A stretch of 64,000 nucleotides of DNA from Balanoglossus misakiensis (lineage: Eukaryota > Hemichordata). How positions within the stretch are numbered: position 1 is the first letter of the stretch; the number at the start of each line of letters is the position of its first letter. Below the pieces are notes generated by a model. The model was given only the letters and a program-made list of their open reading frames with translations, was not told the origin of the DNA and did no database searches. A program made the position numbers and the translations under genes. Where the stretch lies: the NCBI GenBank assembly GCA_040954595.2, contig CM082594.2:10788001-10852000 (forward strand), given 5' to 3'. Positions 14,301 through 29,300 of this stretch are shown here, piece after piece.

Positions 14301-17300
14301 TTCTCCATTTGGAAAGATGGAAATCTGCAGCACACTTTCGTTTTTTTAAACATCAATATTTCTCTGCTTGGAATGATAAAATCTTCAGCACCCTACATTT
14401 TCATTATTTTTTACTTCCCTATAAGCTTGTCAAAAAACATCAAGAACTTCTTTATTAAAATGTCAAACCTAGCAGTTACATTGGCTTGATTTTATCTAAA
14501 TCATCTTTAAATCTGCTATCATCAGCTTCAATACTAAGCCTATAAAGAGATATACCGATAAAAAAATCTTGCTCTAATACTGACCCTAAACATTCTACAA
14601 ATCAAGCAATACTTGAAATAACGTTACAATACAGTTGATATCAAATTTTTGTTCTTTCTGTCTAAGTAAAGAATTTGTGTTTTATTAGACAACTCAAATT
14701 AATTTTTTCGATATAACTTCAGAGTAATGACAAACATCTGTTGCCAAATATTAAAGTTTTATTCTTTTAGATGACTTAATTTCATGACAAAGATCTGTTG
14801 CCAATCTCAGACACAAACAGTGATGGCTAGTATTATACATCTTCTCAAATCTTAAAGTGTTACGTGAAGAAATAACAATGCTGATAATTTGGCTTTGATA
14901 ACAGGTGTACTATTTTTCTGTCCTGAAGTTCAATCACCCTGGTGCAAAGAACCATACATTTGAGTAAATCAAATCAGCATCAAGCATTTGTGTGAAATGT
15001 ACACACACCCAGATACACAAAAACACACATTATTGCACACTTTTCTGTGTGCGATTCCCGCCAATCTTCACATCTGCGATAACCATCACAGGAAGGAATG
15101 ACATCAATCTATTCTCGAATGGGTCTACAGAGAGCCATTTTCTGGCCTAGAATTTTCCCCTCCCATGATTTATGGCCACCTCGAATGCTCTGACATTAAC
15201 CTTCCTCACGGCTTTCAAATTGAAGAGAATTTCGCAAATTTAACAACTTAAATTGACTTTTCTAACCTCTCAATGGAGTTAAGCACACCTACATGTACTA
15301 TGATAAGCACACAGGTTTTTGGGTCTCGCTCGTTACAGCTTGACCAGGTTTGAGTTGCTCTGCACGGTTTCAGAAATGTCACATGACTGACAATCGAGCC
15401 ATTTGATTGGCCAACGTCATGACGACAGGTTTTTGTGCCTGAAAGTCAGCTTCATAACCGTTTGCAGATGATGTGGCATTTACAGTGACTATGTTTGAGT
15501 TTTTGGGAAGATAAATTTTGAAACTACTTTTCGCTCCCACACAGTGCATGAAAACCTTCTTGAGGTATTTACCAAGCTTAGAGAAAAAGCAGGCAATCTA
15601 TAAAAAGCTTGACACTTTGTGACGTCATATTTCGTTGTTAACAAGCTTTTAGCATCAAAGCCGAATCTTGACATTTCAGAACGACACGGCAAATACTTAA
15701 AAACTCACTTCTTGACCTTCTTTGGTCATTCACGATGATAGGAGCCAACGTCTTCAATGACCCGTACTTCAAAAAATTTAACATATCTCAAAATATCATT
15801 TGATTGAAAACCATCCAACCTGGTCACAATTACTGCATCAAATCACGTGCTCGAGAAAACCATGATGGTGAAAGGTTTGGACACAGAACACAAAATGTGC
15901 CGTATAATCATACGAGGATTGAGGATTAACAACTCAGCAATACAGGCAACATGTGTATACAGTTGTTGACTTTTTTATAAACGTACCCATAACTTTATCA
16001 ACATGGAACAAGCGTCCATGGCAAAATGCTGGTACATTAAATTCTGCAGGTTAGTGTTATTATTTTCCAGGTCCTGCTAACCTAAAAGCATACTTGCATT
16101 ATAAATTCATCATAGCAAGACATAAAACTGAATAAAAGTGATTATCCTAAATGAGAACCATTATTGTCTTGTTTCTATTCTAAATGTAGAGGATACAATT
16201 TATCTGAAACAGTGATCTACATAATCAGAGACCAGTAAACTTTCTGTGTGTAGCTATTTTAAATCCTAATAGTAGGATATATTCATAATATAAACATCTA
16301 GGCCGTTTTTCTGTTGTTCAGGGATAAAGAAGACTATTTCCGTTCAATTCACATCCAGTCCATGACGACCTCGACTCATGCTACATGCATAAAAATTTTA
16401 TTTCTATGATATGCTAATTTTGTTCAAATCCTGAAAAATTCAATGAGAGACGGTATTTCAGGTCAATGCATGGTTGACTCTGACAGGATATCAAATTTTA
16501 AATCCCCATTATTATGGTCTGGGAAATGTTTTTGATATTTTTCGTAATTGTATTTTTTTAATTGTTAAATTTGCCACTATCATACTATGCCACAAATATT
16601 TTAATCCCATCATAGAAACAACTATTATATCCAATGCAAGCAAAAACTACCTGGAGCCACAATTCTTACAAGGCTTCTTTTTCAGAGAGGATTATTTTTT
16701 TTCAGATGACTACAATGCTGAGCCCGATTCTGACCCTGCTAACAACTGATGACTTTTCAAAGTAATGCTTATCTCCTGAGGTGGCATTTCACGAAAATCT
16801 ACATTTAATAACGGCGATCACTCAAGGCCCTCCAAATCAAAACTAGCTTTCGGGAAGCACTCACTTCTTAGTATGGAATCACGGTATAATAGCTGATTCC
16901 CTTCCGTGTGACCTTAATCCTGCGGAGAGCAATGGGCCAGAATCAGTACCTATGGATCTCTCACGGAAACATCCTCCTCAGGAATGCACCGCGATGAAAA
17001 CAAAAAAAAGGTCTCTCTGAATCTATATTCTGGCAAAATATCTGTTTACTAGAAGTAACGAATTTGAAATCGACAAATCAAAAGGTTTTTTTTCTTTACA
17101 AATGTCATGTGGATAAAGTATCAACTGATTTTGTTCCTTTGGAAAGTTCGGAAAAGTTCCAAAAACCTCAAAATCTGACTAGACCAGAAAAGGGTATGGA
17201 ATGTGGCATTCTAACTTAGTGTGTATATTCTAATTGGTGCCTATTGTCTAAATCAGTGAGCTGGTCTGAGACGTGATGACGTTTCTAAGAAACCTTAATA

Positions 17301-20300
17301 AGGAAGCCAATTTTATTTTAACAACTGACAACAATGAGGGGTGGCTTTCCCTGGTTTGTTCCCCTTCTGCAAACAAGCTTTAATCTTGTTTAGAAGAGAG
17401 GTGTAAAAGCGGAAAGCGTTAGAATTTCTGCCCGCAGGGCGCCATGGAATTCCTGGGAGAGTGTGTGAAATCCAATCGGGCTTTAAACAGAGAGTACGGG
17501 GGCATTTCGAATGCGAAAATACCGGCTAGTCTTTAGCTTCCAGTCGTTTGACTCGAGCCTTTTCAATCGCGCCAGACAAACAACTTCGTACTTTTCTGGC
17601 CGAGCTGTGAACAACAGAAACAGTGGAAGGTTTTGACAGTACTTATGTAACAACAGTTGGCATTATGCGAGGTGTGAATTAGCTGCCAATAGGTGCCCAA
17701 TAAACAAACCCACCACAATGCAGAGGTGTCAAAATACGCACTGTGAACACAACCTCTCCAATTCAATAAAGAGCTCAAACTACTGAGCATGCTCAGTTGA
17801 CCCCGGCTTAATCCTCCACGGCAGGTCTCCCTAGCTGGCTGGGAAAAGCGTGGCCAACCTATTGGCTCTCAAGTTATAAATTACTAGGAAAACTTTGACA
17901 CCTTATAAAAGCTGTTTGGTGATTGTATACACCACAGCAAACAAGAGTCCCTTTGATCTTGTTCCTACAAAGAGGTGACTGTACACATAACTGCTGAACT
18001 GGCCGATTGTGCCGACAGAGAAAAGTTACAGCAGAGTTTTCAAGAGTTGAGACTTGTACATTTAACCTTTTCCTAATCGCCGTGACAACAATCTTGGGTC
18101 ATAATTGTTAATTTATCGATGAAGTGTGTTCTAATTGAGGTGCGGAGCTGACAAACATTTCTTTCAAATTGATAATCAGGCGCTTTGATTCGGTATCATC
18201 ACAAGAGAACATAGCAGACCACAGAGAGATGTTGGAATGTATACCTCACGGATTGATTTGCTTTGAAACGGAAATCCCACAAACCATTTATATATCAAAA
18301 TGTAGGTGAAGGAACTTTTAGGAACTTTTTTCTCCAGTATCTTAACTAAATAGTGATCACAGAGCCATTTTCTTGTGAAAGCAATACATTTTCTAGAACA
18401 AAATACTTTAAGATCCGCATTTTAAAGTGGATGAGATCACTTGTATTGAATAAAGTTTTACAATTTCAATGTTCTGCAACAACACACTACTTGGACGAAT
18501 TTATTTCCCTGAACACATCTCTCTCTCTCTCCAGACAAACATTTCGTTCTCTGCATCGCGATCATGATTCACGTCATGAGGTTGCGTACTACTCCCTCTT
18601 CAGCAGACTCGTTATTTTTCATCAAGCGCTCATTAACTACACCTTGCCTCCTAAAATTCATAAAGAGTAAATTCCCATTTCACTGTCATTTATCTTCTGT
18701 AAGGTACAGAAGTTTGTTTGCTTAGCATCATTCCCAGACGATCCCTTGACGACCGGCAAATGTCCGAACTTCTCATTCACATTCAAGGGCACGCTCGGTT
18801 TTCCGTGCAACCGGAGTACCTTCTCTCATGTCTTCGATTAGGGAAACATTTGATTACAATTAACCCTTTAACCCAAACCATCAACTTTTTATCACTTTTC
18901 ACCTGTACTTGTGTAATGTACACTTGTTTCAAAATTTTAAGTGTGGACCAAAACTGGAGAAAAAAAACATCTCATCACAGGACGTGAGATGTTCAACTCA
19001 AACATCACCAAGTACACATCTTCCATCATTTTAGACTTTCCACACAATATACTTCAACTTAAAAATGACAGACTCTATGTCATCCAATCGAAAATAAAGG
19101 ACTTACTCCTGAGGGACTTGACTGGTGCTTCCATAGCAACCAGCCAACTAACTTTGTTACTTGTGTCAATCTGATCTGGTTTTTGAATCACGGGGTGCAA
19201 ACCATCCCCCCAAAAAACAGTTGCACTACAATTTAAAACACGTTTCTCGTCTGTAGCTCCCAGTCACAGACCACCTGACCAGGTCCTGGTGAACGATGAA
19301 ATTTCACGACTATCAAACCATGTCAAGAACGTGTTGATTTCATTTGACAAATCAGATCTCCAGCAGCTCAACTTACACGAGCAGGGAAAATGCGATGAAC
19401 AAAAGGTGAAAAAACTGCCCGTGGTGATTTCAAGGAGTTTTCACGCTCCATCGGTCTCCTCTTCACAAACAAAATCTCCCGAACAGAAAGACTGCAGCGA
19501 GAACGAAAATCAATACAGCAGCTAAAAACTATGGATTTACTGAAATCACGGACTTCTGCCTTTCCACAATACATCAAAACCACAGGATAGCTATGTGTTT
19601 TGACATCACTTGACTTAACTAAATCTGACAACTTTAGTTTCCTTTCCACGTAGACTAAAAGCGCAAAACGAAGTTCCACTTTCCCTTTTTTGTGAATGTA
19701 TCCATCAAGAAATGCCAGGGTAACATTTTCTCAGTCTACAGGCAGCCTGATAATGACATTTTGAAATGATGAAGCTTTTCTTGTCTCAAATGTGGACACA
19801 CAAACAGACAACATGGAGAAATACTAATAGCAGAATTTCTAGAACATCAATACTTCCCATGTCAAAGGTCACTGTCAAAGAGCCAATCACGCTCTGTTTT
19901 AAATTTTTTACTTTCTGTCGAAGCGACATTTCGACAATCTAAACTGCAGCAGCGGCAAATATTGTGACAGCAAGTCTGCACGTGAAGAGCACAGCATATT
20001 AAGTACAGGAGAGAGTCCCTCTCAGGCGCTCGGCCAAATAAAGATGGTTATCTCAAATAGTGAAAAATTCCCAATATCATTCCATAATAGGGCTGTATAG
20101 TTATACAATAGACCGTTGGGACTGCCATCGCAAACACTCCTCAATCAGCCATGACAGTAATTGAAGTGAGTCTATCGCATAATTCATTCGATAAGACAAC
20201 TTGAATTTGTGACATATTTACAGCGTTTGAGATTTCCGTTTTTCTTTATTGGCGATATATTATTGAAGCAGTTCTTCAGAATTCAGACGACGAGCTCGCC

Positions 20301-23300
20301 GAAACATCGACGAGCGGGAAAGAGTCGTTTCGGTTATCACGATCTGTTATCACAGCGGTCGCTATCGCAGTACATGTGATTCTCCGCACAAGAGACATGT
20401 GTATCCATCCATCAAGCTCCTCATCAACACTATCCTCCCAAAGTTATCAGACGAGCAAAAACTGATAATTTCTGGAGACAATGCTTTTGTAGTCCGTTAT
20501 TCTCTTTAACTTCTAGTGTCCATCTTATAGATGAGGCAGGGTTGAACCATCAACAAAAATCCATGTATTTATCAACAGAACAGCCTTACTTCGATGCAGT
20601 AGATCAGTTTTTTGGCAAAGCATCCTACATCAAATTTTACTGACCAGAAAATGTGGTCCATCACTATTAAACATGACCAGAGCAGCAGCGACATATTTTG
20701 TCGCTCGCTAGCAACGGGTTCCATGACTTAGCAACCTGACATCCCTACTTTTTGTTTGCAGTACCTGACATTCCCTTTAATCCATAAATCAAGCACATCG
20801 AGTATGGTAAATCTTTAATCCCACTGTGGTCAATGTAGCCCAACATTCGACAGAATATTTAGAATGCATTTTTTATCAAGAATTCATTGGGTAATTTCTA
20901 CTTCCAGGAAATGAGCTGAATGAAAGCAGGTTCTTAGTATCCCGCACAATTCTGAAGGCACGCAGTCATGTAAAATGTCAACACATAGCACCAACCAACA
21001 AAAGCTTAAGAGAAACAAAATTGTTATAACAAAGTTCAGTACGAAAAAAAGGGAGTTTAATTTGAACAGACAGAGAAGACTCTTGATTCCGAAATGACCT
21101 GCTCAATGTGGCGTAACTAGTTGAAAATTTCCTATTCGACAGGAAACCCACACAAGCAAACCTGGTGAATCATTAATTGTGGACAGACACACTTCAGTGA
21201 ACCCACGATACTTTCCCTAATAATGTAACCATTTTCTGTGTGTCTACAACAGCCATTAATTTAATATAGTCCACTCAAAATGGGCTTAGGCAAACTCATA
21301 CAGATTTCTCTCGTATGATCATTTTGGAACTGAATATTTTTTCCATCAACGATCACTGTGGATGTGAATCTGTGGAAGATGAAGCCATCAGAACATTCCT
21401 AACAAGGTTATGGCGCAGGAATAGAAAAAATACCTCCAGCTTTTCCCCATTATCTCGCCGTTTGTCACTTTTCCGTCGTTACTGCCGTGGCATCCCATTA
21501 GGCCACCCTAGAAAAAACCTCCGCGTCTGACAAATCACGTGGCTGATTGCTTCATGGGTCACACCGTTCACGAACCAAACCCCGGGAAGCACAATTGACT
21601 TCTTTTTCCTCTTTGTATCAAACAGGGGGTGCCTCCTTATCACACTTCAATTCCGCCGAATTGAACAACGAAGCGCCCCGCTGGTCACGGCGGACAATCA
21701 AGACAGGGGCGAAACGCCGGACCAGGTACTTTCGGCGCACCACAGTCAGTGTGTCTATTTTGAGTCGATTCCAAGTATCCTGTACGGCTCATTGCTCTCT
21801 CGACACGACAACGTTCAGGTTTCCTATTTAGCCCTTTCAGCGGAATTACACACAACGCCTGTTTTCTACACTTTGCCTTTTCTCTTTGTGACACACGAGG
21901 GAGCCTTTGCAGGTGTTAGAGGTGACCACGTTAACACCTCCTTCTGTTGTTAAATTAAGACTCGTTTTGATGTGCGTACAATGATCAAAGCCACACTATT
22001 CATGGCTTTCTTGGGGCAGACACTACACAACACACTAACAAAGCACACAATGGTGGGTGGAGCAGTCCAGACCTGGATCCAAGACCCCTGCACAGAAAAC
22101 ATGATTAAAGTCAAATTCCTACCTTGGCCCATTAGATATGGGAGAAAAATTCACTCACGAAATTTATTTTTGTTATTTATCCAACGCAAACAAATATTCA
22201 GAGTTCACTGGACAATTTTACTTGCTATGCTTATGTCAACATATCAGATGATTCAGTTTGCAATACCGGACATCCAAGCGGTCCATTTTTTTTAAATTTC
22301 AGACTATCTTAGATCTTAACGGCACCCATTGACACGACATGATACTATGGGTCATCGTGAAGATTTCTGAAATTGATTGAGTCTCTACTTCCTGATCTAG
22401 GAAAGCAGGTACTTCAGTCAATGGAGAGGCTACTCAGGGCGTTACGACTGCACACTGCTCTTGAACGTGTAAACAATCAACCTGCAATACGCCGTTCGCA
22501 AACAACATCACCGAGAACAGTCAGCTGACGCACAAGTACAACGTCAATGCCATACTCTCATGCAACGCCATGGCAACAGAGAGCAAAGAGTGCCAATTGG
22601 AACAATGAAAACGAAGACGAAAAGTTTACAGGACATATATTTGATAAGCACATCAATGACACATTCAGGAACATCACAGTAACTGGTCTCATCTGATAAC
22701 CACATTGGAATGGACATTAGAAGTGAGATACTCTAACTTCTCATCTTGTTGATCAACTCTCTCAAACACACTTGTCAATTGAACTGATTCACACAGTCAG
22801 CTCATCCAACCTGACATCAGATCATGACTAGTTTAAGTTAGATTGCATTTCCAATTTCTCCAAACTCAATTCCAACCACTGCATTCGTATACTCTCACTG
22901 CACAATATATGACCAAAGCCGTCTTGAGTCTTCAGAGAGTTCAAAGGTCAAGCAGGTCCTCACCAATATGTTCGACTTATAGCACCATTTTAAGTAAGCT
23001 CTCTTTAGAATTCTGTGGATTACCTGCGGCAAATGAAGGTCAATGTTCATGCACCGATTAAAACCAAGGGTTTAACTTCTCCCTTACCTATTCAGCCGTA
23101 CACGAACTAATTCTACGATTTCAAATGTCTGAAAGAAAAAACCTTGCGTGTGATCAATCATCGATGCAATGCTTCCAGAGGAATAGAACTACGGAAATCA
23201 TGAATTTGGCAGAAAGACTGTTTCGGTGGAAATCAAACAAACGTACACCTACGACAAGATCGTTGTTTTAATAGCGTATAAAAAACATGCGTTTCTCTGT

Positions 23301-26300
23301 TACAGAAGTCTACTGTCAACAACCCCACAATCTTGTCCATTTGCTATGCAGAGACAATCAATTTGAGTTAGTCCAATAGCTCTCTAAAACTTCAAATAAC
23401 TCTCCCTGGGTATATTTACGCATTTTTACTACACTGGCTGAATCTTAAACGAGCAGTGATCAACAGTATCTCTGGAAAGAACGAGACATCGCTTTATTGG
23501 CCATTAGGTCATGGTAACTTGACTTTCACAGCAACACTGAAGGTATAGATGGGGTTAAATTGAGCAAGGAAATCTTTGAAAACATTTCCAAGAGAATTAA
23601 AAGACAAAATCAGAAAGCAGCTGAAAGACATGCTACTTTTTGTCTCCATGAGGAAAGTGCAAATATTTCAATACATTTACTCTGCAAAGAATGTTATACG
23701 AGGACCTGATCATTCTTGAGGGGCAAACTTTGAACTATGAACTTTGACATACAGGATTACTCTTGGCTCTTTTTACATTTTGAAAAAATGGCCATCTCCA
23801 TGGAAATATGCAATAAGATTGTGGGAGAACATTGGTTCAGACACTTTATCAGTGATACTTCAAAAAGACAAACTTCTCATCCAAACAATTGTAGATGGTG
23901 GCTACATTACAAAGCCAATCTTGTTCCACTTTAATATAGTTAGATGACAAATGTCTCCTTCACAGACTTTCACTTCATCGGAGGAAATGTGGAATTTTAT
24001 TATTTTCGTGAGGGGGATATCGGTCCATGAAAGTGATGAATGTTGGAACATATAAAACATATGATTAATTACCAGCAACATTTTCGACAAGGTCGGTCGT
24101 ATTTTTTGTAAATTATTCAAACCAAACAGTGGCCCACACACTTGCAGTCACTTCAAGTTGAGGCAAACAAGTACGTGTTTTGAATTTTCGAGAAACCTCG
24201 CCAACAGTTCCGATTGTTCGCATTTGTCAAAGTCATCTCCATTTGGGTTATAAATTGATAGACAAACTGGGAGGCTTTGTCACATTTCATTTATAATTTA
24301 TAGGACGTTCCTCATTACATTTTCCACTGATGTTCAAATGGGCATTAACCTCACTAATGTCTTAGGGCACTAAAATACAACAGAATTAGTCAACTTTTAT
24401 TTCCGCTGAATTTTAATTGCAGCACGCCACTTTTTATATATTTTCCATCACTATTAAAAGAAATATGGCCGACACTGGGAGAATCCTGCACAGTTTTTTA
24501 AGTCAGTACTGATTGCGATTTCTTCAAAATTTCTTTTGCTGATTATTTGAAAAGCTTCTTCAGTTCTAGATGTTGTAGTTTAAGGAAAAACTACAGAGGT
24601 TATAAAATTTGAAATGGAGCCCCTTTCTGAAATAACAAGGTACATGTATCTTTGATAGGGTTTCTCAAATTGCAGTTGCATGACAGCATTTAGCTGGTGA
24701 AACTGGAAAGTCTGTTGATGACACTCGCCTAAAGTGTAATTCCCCCACTGGAGCCAAAGTCTTGTATAAAAGAAATGCAAGGTACACCTACAAGGCAAAT
24801 AACTGATTTGACAACTCAGTCTTTGGGAATGAACATCACAGCCAGTAGTATAATTTCAAGGCCTGAAATAAATTCAATGACTTTAGTGTATTGTGATGTC
24901 TTGAATTCTGTAAGACACCAGGTAGCGAACAATATTTTCATCTTGAGGGCAAACTTGGCATCTTGGGTAAGAATGTCAGACAAATTATATTCAAATGTTC
25001 ATTTATGCTGAATAGTTTGTTTATAAACAGATGAAAATTTAGAGCAATATCTACAACAGGCTGAGTTTACTTAGTCAGTTTACTACCCGAGAAAACTTTA
25101 CAAAGTTTATTTATAAATTTCACATTTGGCACAAATAAAACAGAAATAGAGTAAATTTGCCATATTGAAAATTTACTTCAAATAGAAACAGGCCTCTCTC
25201 CACCAAACGCAATCACAGAAAAAAACACAGATTAAAACGTAAAAATTATGATCAGGTCACACAACCATTGTACTTATCTGGCTTTTTATTTTGTACCTTT
25301 TCAATAAAAAAAATAATTGCTCTGTTATTTCGTGGACATGACAGTATAAAAAGTATGCCAGGCTCCAAACCTCTTACTCTCCATGGCAACAACAGTCAGT
25401 AGTCTGGGAAACCATCATACGAAGAAAATTTGCACAGATGCATTTTATGCATTCTGACGTGTTTCTTTGTGTGGTCCATTTACATTAATGCATTAACTCA
25501 GATTTTTTTTTTTGCTTCTGACGACAAAAAAATTGTTTGAAACAAAGTTTGCATCGTTTTTAGTCCCGTACACCTTTGATAGAAGAGATACAGACAGCAT
25601 GGATGAATAGACCCGTTTGATAGCGAGTATAAATCCCATAGTATAAAAAGCCTCAACATTTTTTTCAAGGATTATCAACTTAAGAGGTTTTCGCTGAGTG
25701 CTACAATTTAGACCCATTGAGTATTTCTGGTGGGAAAAAAAACACAGTGTTGGGGAGAGAAAAAAAAGCTACTTTGGCATTTTTTTCACACAAATGAAGT
25801 CATCGGGCGGCTTTTGTGCGTTTGTCAACATCAAACTATTCAGCATCATCTTTGCTGTACCATCACAGGCCTGGATGATGTTGAATAGCGAGACAAGAGG
25901 ACTCAGTCGGACGGTGACAATGCTGATCACGGACGGGTGATGACGAAAGCGGGCGTGGAAGCACCCAGAAGGGTATTTGCCCTTGCTTAGTACATGTAAG
26001 GTAATCAACCAGTCAAATACTTGTGTTCCCTTATTGTCGATCGGCGGAGTACAGGACAGGGCGAGGACCGCGCGCACAACCATCTCTGCCAACTTGTGGA
26101 ATTGATACCCTTAATGCCTGGGTCTCGTGGAAACCCAAGAAGCTCCGAGGTCACGCTACATTGGATGCCAATACAAAATCAAAGACTCAATCCCCAACAA
26201 TGGCCTACAAAAAAATAATTTTTCAATGTCACATGTGTTCATGGGTATTGGCCACAGAGCAGGTTTTTTTTTTTTATTTCGGCCGCCTACTGGATTCCTG

Positions 26301-29300
26301 CATTGTTAACCAAAGTATGTAATTCAGGCAAACTGAAGTCAACTTAAACAAGACGGGACAAAAACCGCCAGTGTTTGATTTGGACACAGAGCTTGGTACT
26401 CAGTGGCACAACTCGACTCCTAATAAAAAAAGTTTAATTTGGGAAAAGCGGTTATCCATCAAATAAAAACTCAGAAATCAACACAAGTTTCCACCACATC
26501 AGTACAGTTTATACCCATTACCCACACATTAAAAAATCAAACAAATCAATTTTGACTTTGTTTTTAAACTAGAGAACTCCTCCTTCCCGATGGCCAATAT
26601 CCTATTTTTGGCACTGGGATATTTCCTTGTTTTCAGAGCAAGTCTACTATTACAGTTAATATTTGGAGGGAAAAGGCTAAAATTTCGAGATTCCACAAGT
26701 TCTAGGGGCACACTCAAATTAAATTTGACAGAAACTGCTGTGGCAGTCATCTTGAACTCAGTAACAAGCCCACCGGGGCCAGAAATAAAATTAATAAAGG
26801 GTTCACCTTTGACCCGCATAGCATATAAATTACGGGGCACACATTTTATTACCTCACTAACTCAAATCCGTGACAGATTTGGTCATTTAGCCCACGTACA
26901 AGAAGGGCCGTCGCTTCCGACTTCATCATTTGTTTACCAATGAAGCAACACTTTGACAGGACAAAAGAAAATTTGAGAAATCTGAGATATTTTCTATTCC
27001 ATTGCTTCAACTATGCTTCCTGAAAACCTGCTGTGAACTTGTACATATTTGTTTTTTTCCCTTCTGAAAACATCCCTTTGTTCAACTGCTGTTGTTGGTC
27101 CAGCCCCCATCCTAATAAAACAGTGGGGTTTTAACCACAGCACAAAGGAAAGTGATTTTCACTGAAATCACAATTATTATGATTTTACTATGAAACCACT
27201 CGGGATTATATCTTCTATTTACCGTTTTGATCAACGATAATCACAACAGAGCTATCAATAAAAACCTACTTGTATCTGCTAGCTTTCACACTCGCCTGCA
27301 ATAAATCTAATTAATGCCCAATATTGGCGCTAAAAACAGATCAGACGATATTTAGCGATACCAAATTAATTCATTCAGTCATTCATTTTGCTATTTAATC
27401 TCAAGGTCTATTTTGGCCACAACTGCACAGATAAAATTTCAATGGGGACGATTAATAATTATGGAGATCTATTTTGGTGATGCACAATAGATACGGAAGA
27501 CACATGCAGACTATGTTGTCAATGGATACCTGTGAGGTGCATTGTGGGAGATTTTACAAGATGACTGTCTGTGGTCACCAATGATTTCAGTTTATCAAAG
27601 ACCTTGGTATATGCACATCAAAACAGGTGGCTCCAGGTTGCAGTAATCACCACATTTGGTGAATCCAATGTGTGTAATTGAGATGTTCAAAAGACCTAGC
27701 TAATGGATACTGGCTGTAACTTTTGGCTTATTTTTTTCAGCAATGTTCGGTTTATCAAGCATGTCACAAAGTGTCTATAGTATAGTGTTGTGTGTTGTCT
27801 TGTGTGCCCAGTGTTGTTTTTGTATGGTGGTCAAAGTTGAGTTAGGAATTGCTGCATGTCTACTAGTCTGAGGTGGTTAGACCATAGACAGTAGAGGGTG
27901 GTTAGACCGTAGACAGTAGAGGGGGGACAGTCAGTTACACCTCTTAGCATCTGACGGCTTTGACAAAATGAACTCTGCTGCATGGACAATTCACCAGCCC
28001 TGGATTACATAATCTCTGCACTGACTTGGTAATTCGGAGTGATAATTTGGAGAGAAACTAAAACAATACACAGTGGAGGGTAGTGGACAATAGACAGTGG
28101 AGCCCAGTGGACAATAATTCCGAATAAATTATTCTAGAAAACATTCTCAGCAATGCACCTGGAAGAGGGTATAAAAAGTTCTGTGCCCATGTTTGAAAAG
28201 AGAGACTGACATGACAGCCAGCGGTAGCACTGCTGAGGCACTGTGTGTGTGTAGCTCTACCAGAATCTGACTGCCAGGCCTGTTTGGTGAAACAACAGTG
28301 GAGTTTTCCACCAAGTGTGATCACAGACATCCTGTGCGGCCACAGAACAACCATCTTCTCGATGAAACTGCAAAGACTGATCTATTCTGCGACCAACTTC
28401 CCTGAACATTGCCACAACTGAACTCGCTGAAGTCAACAACTTTCTTAGCACGGGTAGGCAAACCTATGATAACCACCTGTGAATGTCTTTTGTAATGTTT
28501 TTACCGTTTCATGTCTTTTTGTTTGTGTTGGTTCGTTGTTTCTCTTTACTGTGCATACAGTCCACTTGTATTTTGTCTGTAGTGGCTGCCCCTGTACAAT
28601 TTATTGGTTCCATCGATACAATTCTGCAAGTTGAATAAATTTTCTATGCATAAACATAAAGTTTCTAAGTTATACAATTTCCGTAGTAAGGGGTCCCCTA
28701 GCACAAAAGCACCCAGTCACATGGTCTGAGGGAAAACCTACCTGGTACTGCCCACAATATCATACAGTACCTTGTGACAAAGCATATTTTCTTGTTCGAC
28801 CCCCATCATCAGCATGCTAAAAATACCCACACTAGTCTGCTAGCTAACAAAACCTGTATAGATTATTGTTATTATTGACAGACAAATTCAAGTCTTAAAA
28901 TTGAATTTTTGTATTGTTGACACCAAAACAATGGTTCATTGACTCTGTGCACCTCTGTCGGCATGGACACTGCCACCCCATCAGCTGGCTAGATGACTAA
29001 CAGTCGGCACGGTAACTAAACTTAAATACATGACAGATCTCTCACTGAATCAAATTTGAAGCTGTTTAAACATTGCTGGTCGTTCACATTTGTGTTGTGT
29101 GACCTCAGAAAATTTTAGTCCAAATATTCACTGCTGTAGACAGAGGCTAATGAATCTCATGTTTTTTTAATAATTTTTTTTAAATGTAGTTGTCGAACTT
29201 TCACAAATCAAACTGAAGGCAATTTTTTGCAGGAAACAAAGGAATTATGGGTGCAGGTTGATATGTTTAGAACATCATAAATTGAAGATATCAATCACTC

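Noticed and set aside
19259-19525. Plus-strand frame of about 80 codons with protein-like composition
   Set aside because: Overlapped by a longer minus-strand frame, no donor or initiating exon, no family recognised.
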